This document shows, piece by piece, positions 63,739 through 64,000 of a DNA stretch of 64,000 bases. A program made the translations under genes and the position numbers. Numbering within the stretch: position 1 is the stretch's first letter; the number at the start of each line of letters is the position of its first letter. Under the pieces are notes generated by a model, which made no database searches, was not told where the DNA came from, and worked only from the letters and a program-made list of their open reading frames with translations. The DNA lies in NCBI RefSeq assembly GCF_015832195.1, contig NC_052017.1, positions 90,422,429-90,486,428 on the forward strand, read 5' to 3'. This DNA is from Motacilla alba alba (taxonomy: Eukaryota > Chordata > Aves > Passeriformes > Motacillidae).

Positions 63739-64000
63739 TTATTGGCTGAGTTCATGTGTCAGCCATTTCATTAATTTGCTTAGGATAGAAATGACGGTAA
63801 TAGCTCTGTAATCACTGGGGGTGTTCCACTTTGTCTTTTCCCATATGGCCTCTTTGTATCTTAAGTGGAGCTTTGCCAGAATTCCAATAAATATCAACAA
63901 TTAAGCCCAGCAGTCCAGACAACTTCTAAATCAATTCTTAAAACTGCTGCATGTAAGTTACGGGATCTCTGTGATTACAACAGCTTGTCTTGACAGAGTT

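Larger units (their letters stand above)
59564..64000 (+). other. Downstream intron of GABBR2 (right end outside window)
   Basis: The next coding block expected in GABBR2 begins Leu-Phe-Gly-Cys (end of helix 5). It was not found between the donor site and the window end, so this intron is at least 4.4 kb. It contains a minus-strand CR1 fragment near 62.3 kb, a purine-rich stretch near 61.95 kb and a C-rich tract near 63.72 kb. Confidence 0.75.

Noticed and set aside
1..64000. Prokaryotic-type systems (operons, CRISPR arrays, phage or defence islands)
   Set aside because: The sequence has vertebrate splice signals, CR1 LINEs and an endogenous retrovirus LTR. No regularly spaced repeats or compact gene arrays exist.

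Overview
This is vertebrate nuclear DNA, most probably from a bird. It is AT-rich and gene-poor, and it is littered with CR1 LINE fragments, the dominant avian retrotransposon family. It also holds a solo LTR of an ERVK-like endogenous retrovirus whose 3' end resembles songbird LTRs. That resemblance is recalled from memory, so 'probably a passerine' is inference. There are no operons, no bacterial ribosome-binding architecture and no CRISPR arrays.

The only protein-coding sequence I can support is one 111-bp internal exon at 59453-59563 (+). It has a clean AG acceptor and GT donor, and it encodes 37 residues that match the GABA-B receptor subunit 2 (GABBR2). They cover the end of extracellular loop 2, with its conserved cysteine, and most of transmembrane helix 5. 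The window is therefore read as intron (1-59452), exon, intron (59564-64000) of GABBR2 on the plus strand. I searched by eye for the neighbouring GABBR2 exons in both introns and found none, so the upstream intron is at least 59 kb unless a small exon was missed. The open reading frames elsewhere look like chance.

Layout: 1-23.6 kb is plain AT-rich intron with short repeats and a striking perfect hairpin next to a 27-bp duplication (19.69-19.81 kb). 23.6-27.0 kb is a LINE cluster: an old, degraded CR1 with a readable reverse-transcriptase motif, then a younger CR1 ORF2 fragment interrupted by a second CR1 3' end (a nest). 27.0-31.6 kb is plain intron. 31.6-35.7 kb is a second repeat cluster: a small CpG-containing block, CR1 3' ends and the 666-bp solo LTR with an exact 6-bp target-site duplication. 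35.7-57.7 kb is plain intron with a palindrome, an A30 tract and a (CA)18 microsatellite. 57.7-59.45 kb holds an unexplained 160-codon open frame behind an acceptor-like site and a G/T tract, then the GABBR2 exon. 59.6-64.0 kb is intron with a minus-strand CR1 end and a C-rich tract.

I did not find a convincing new biological system. The items most worth a second look are the hairpin at 19.76 kb, the nested CR1, the sense-oriented solo LTR inside a neuronal receptor gene, and the open frame at 57.8 kb.
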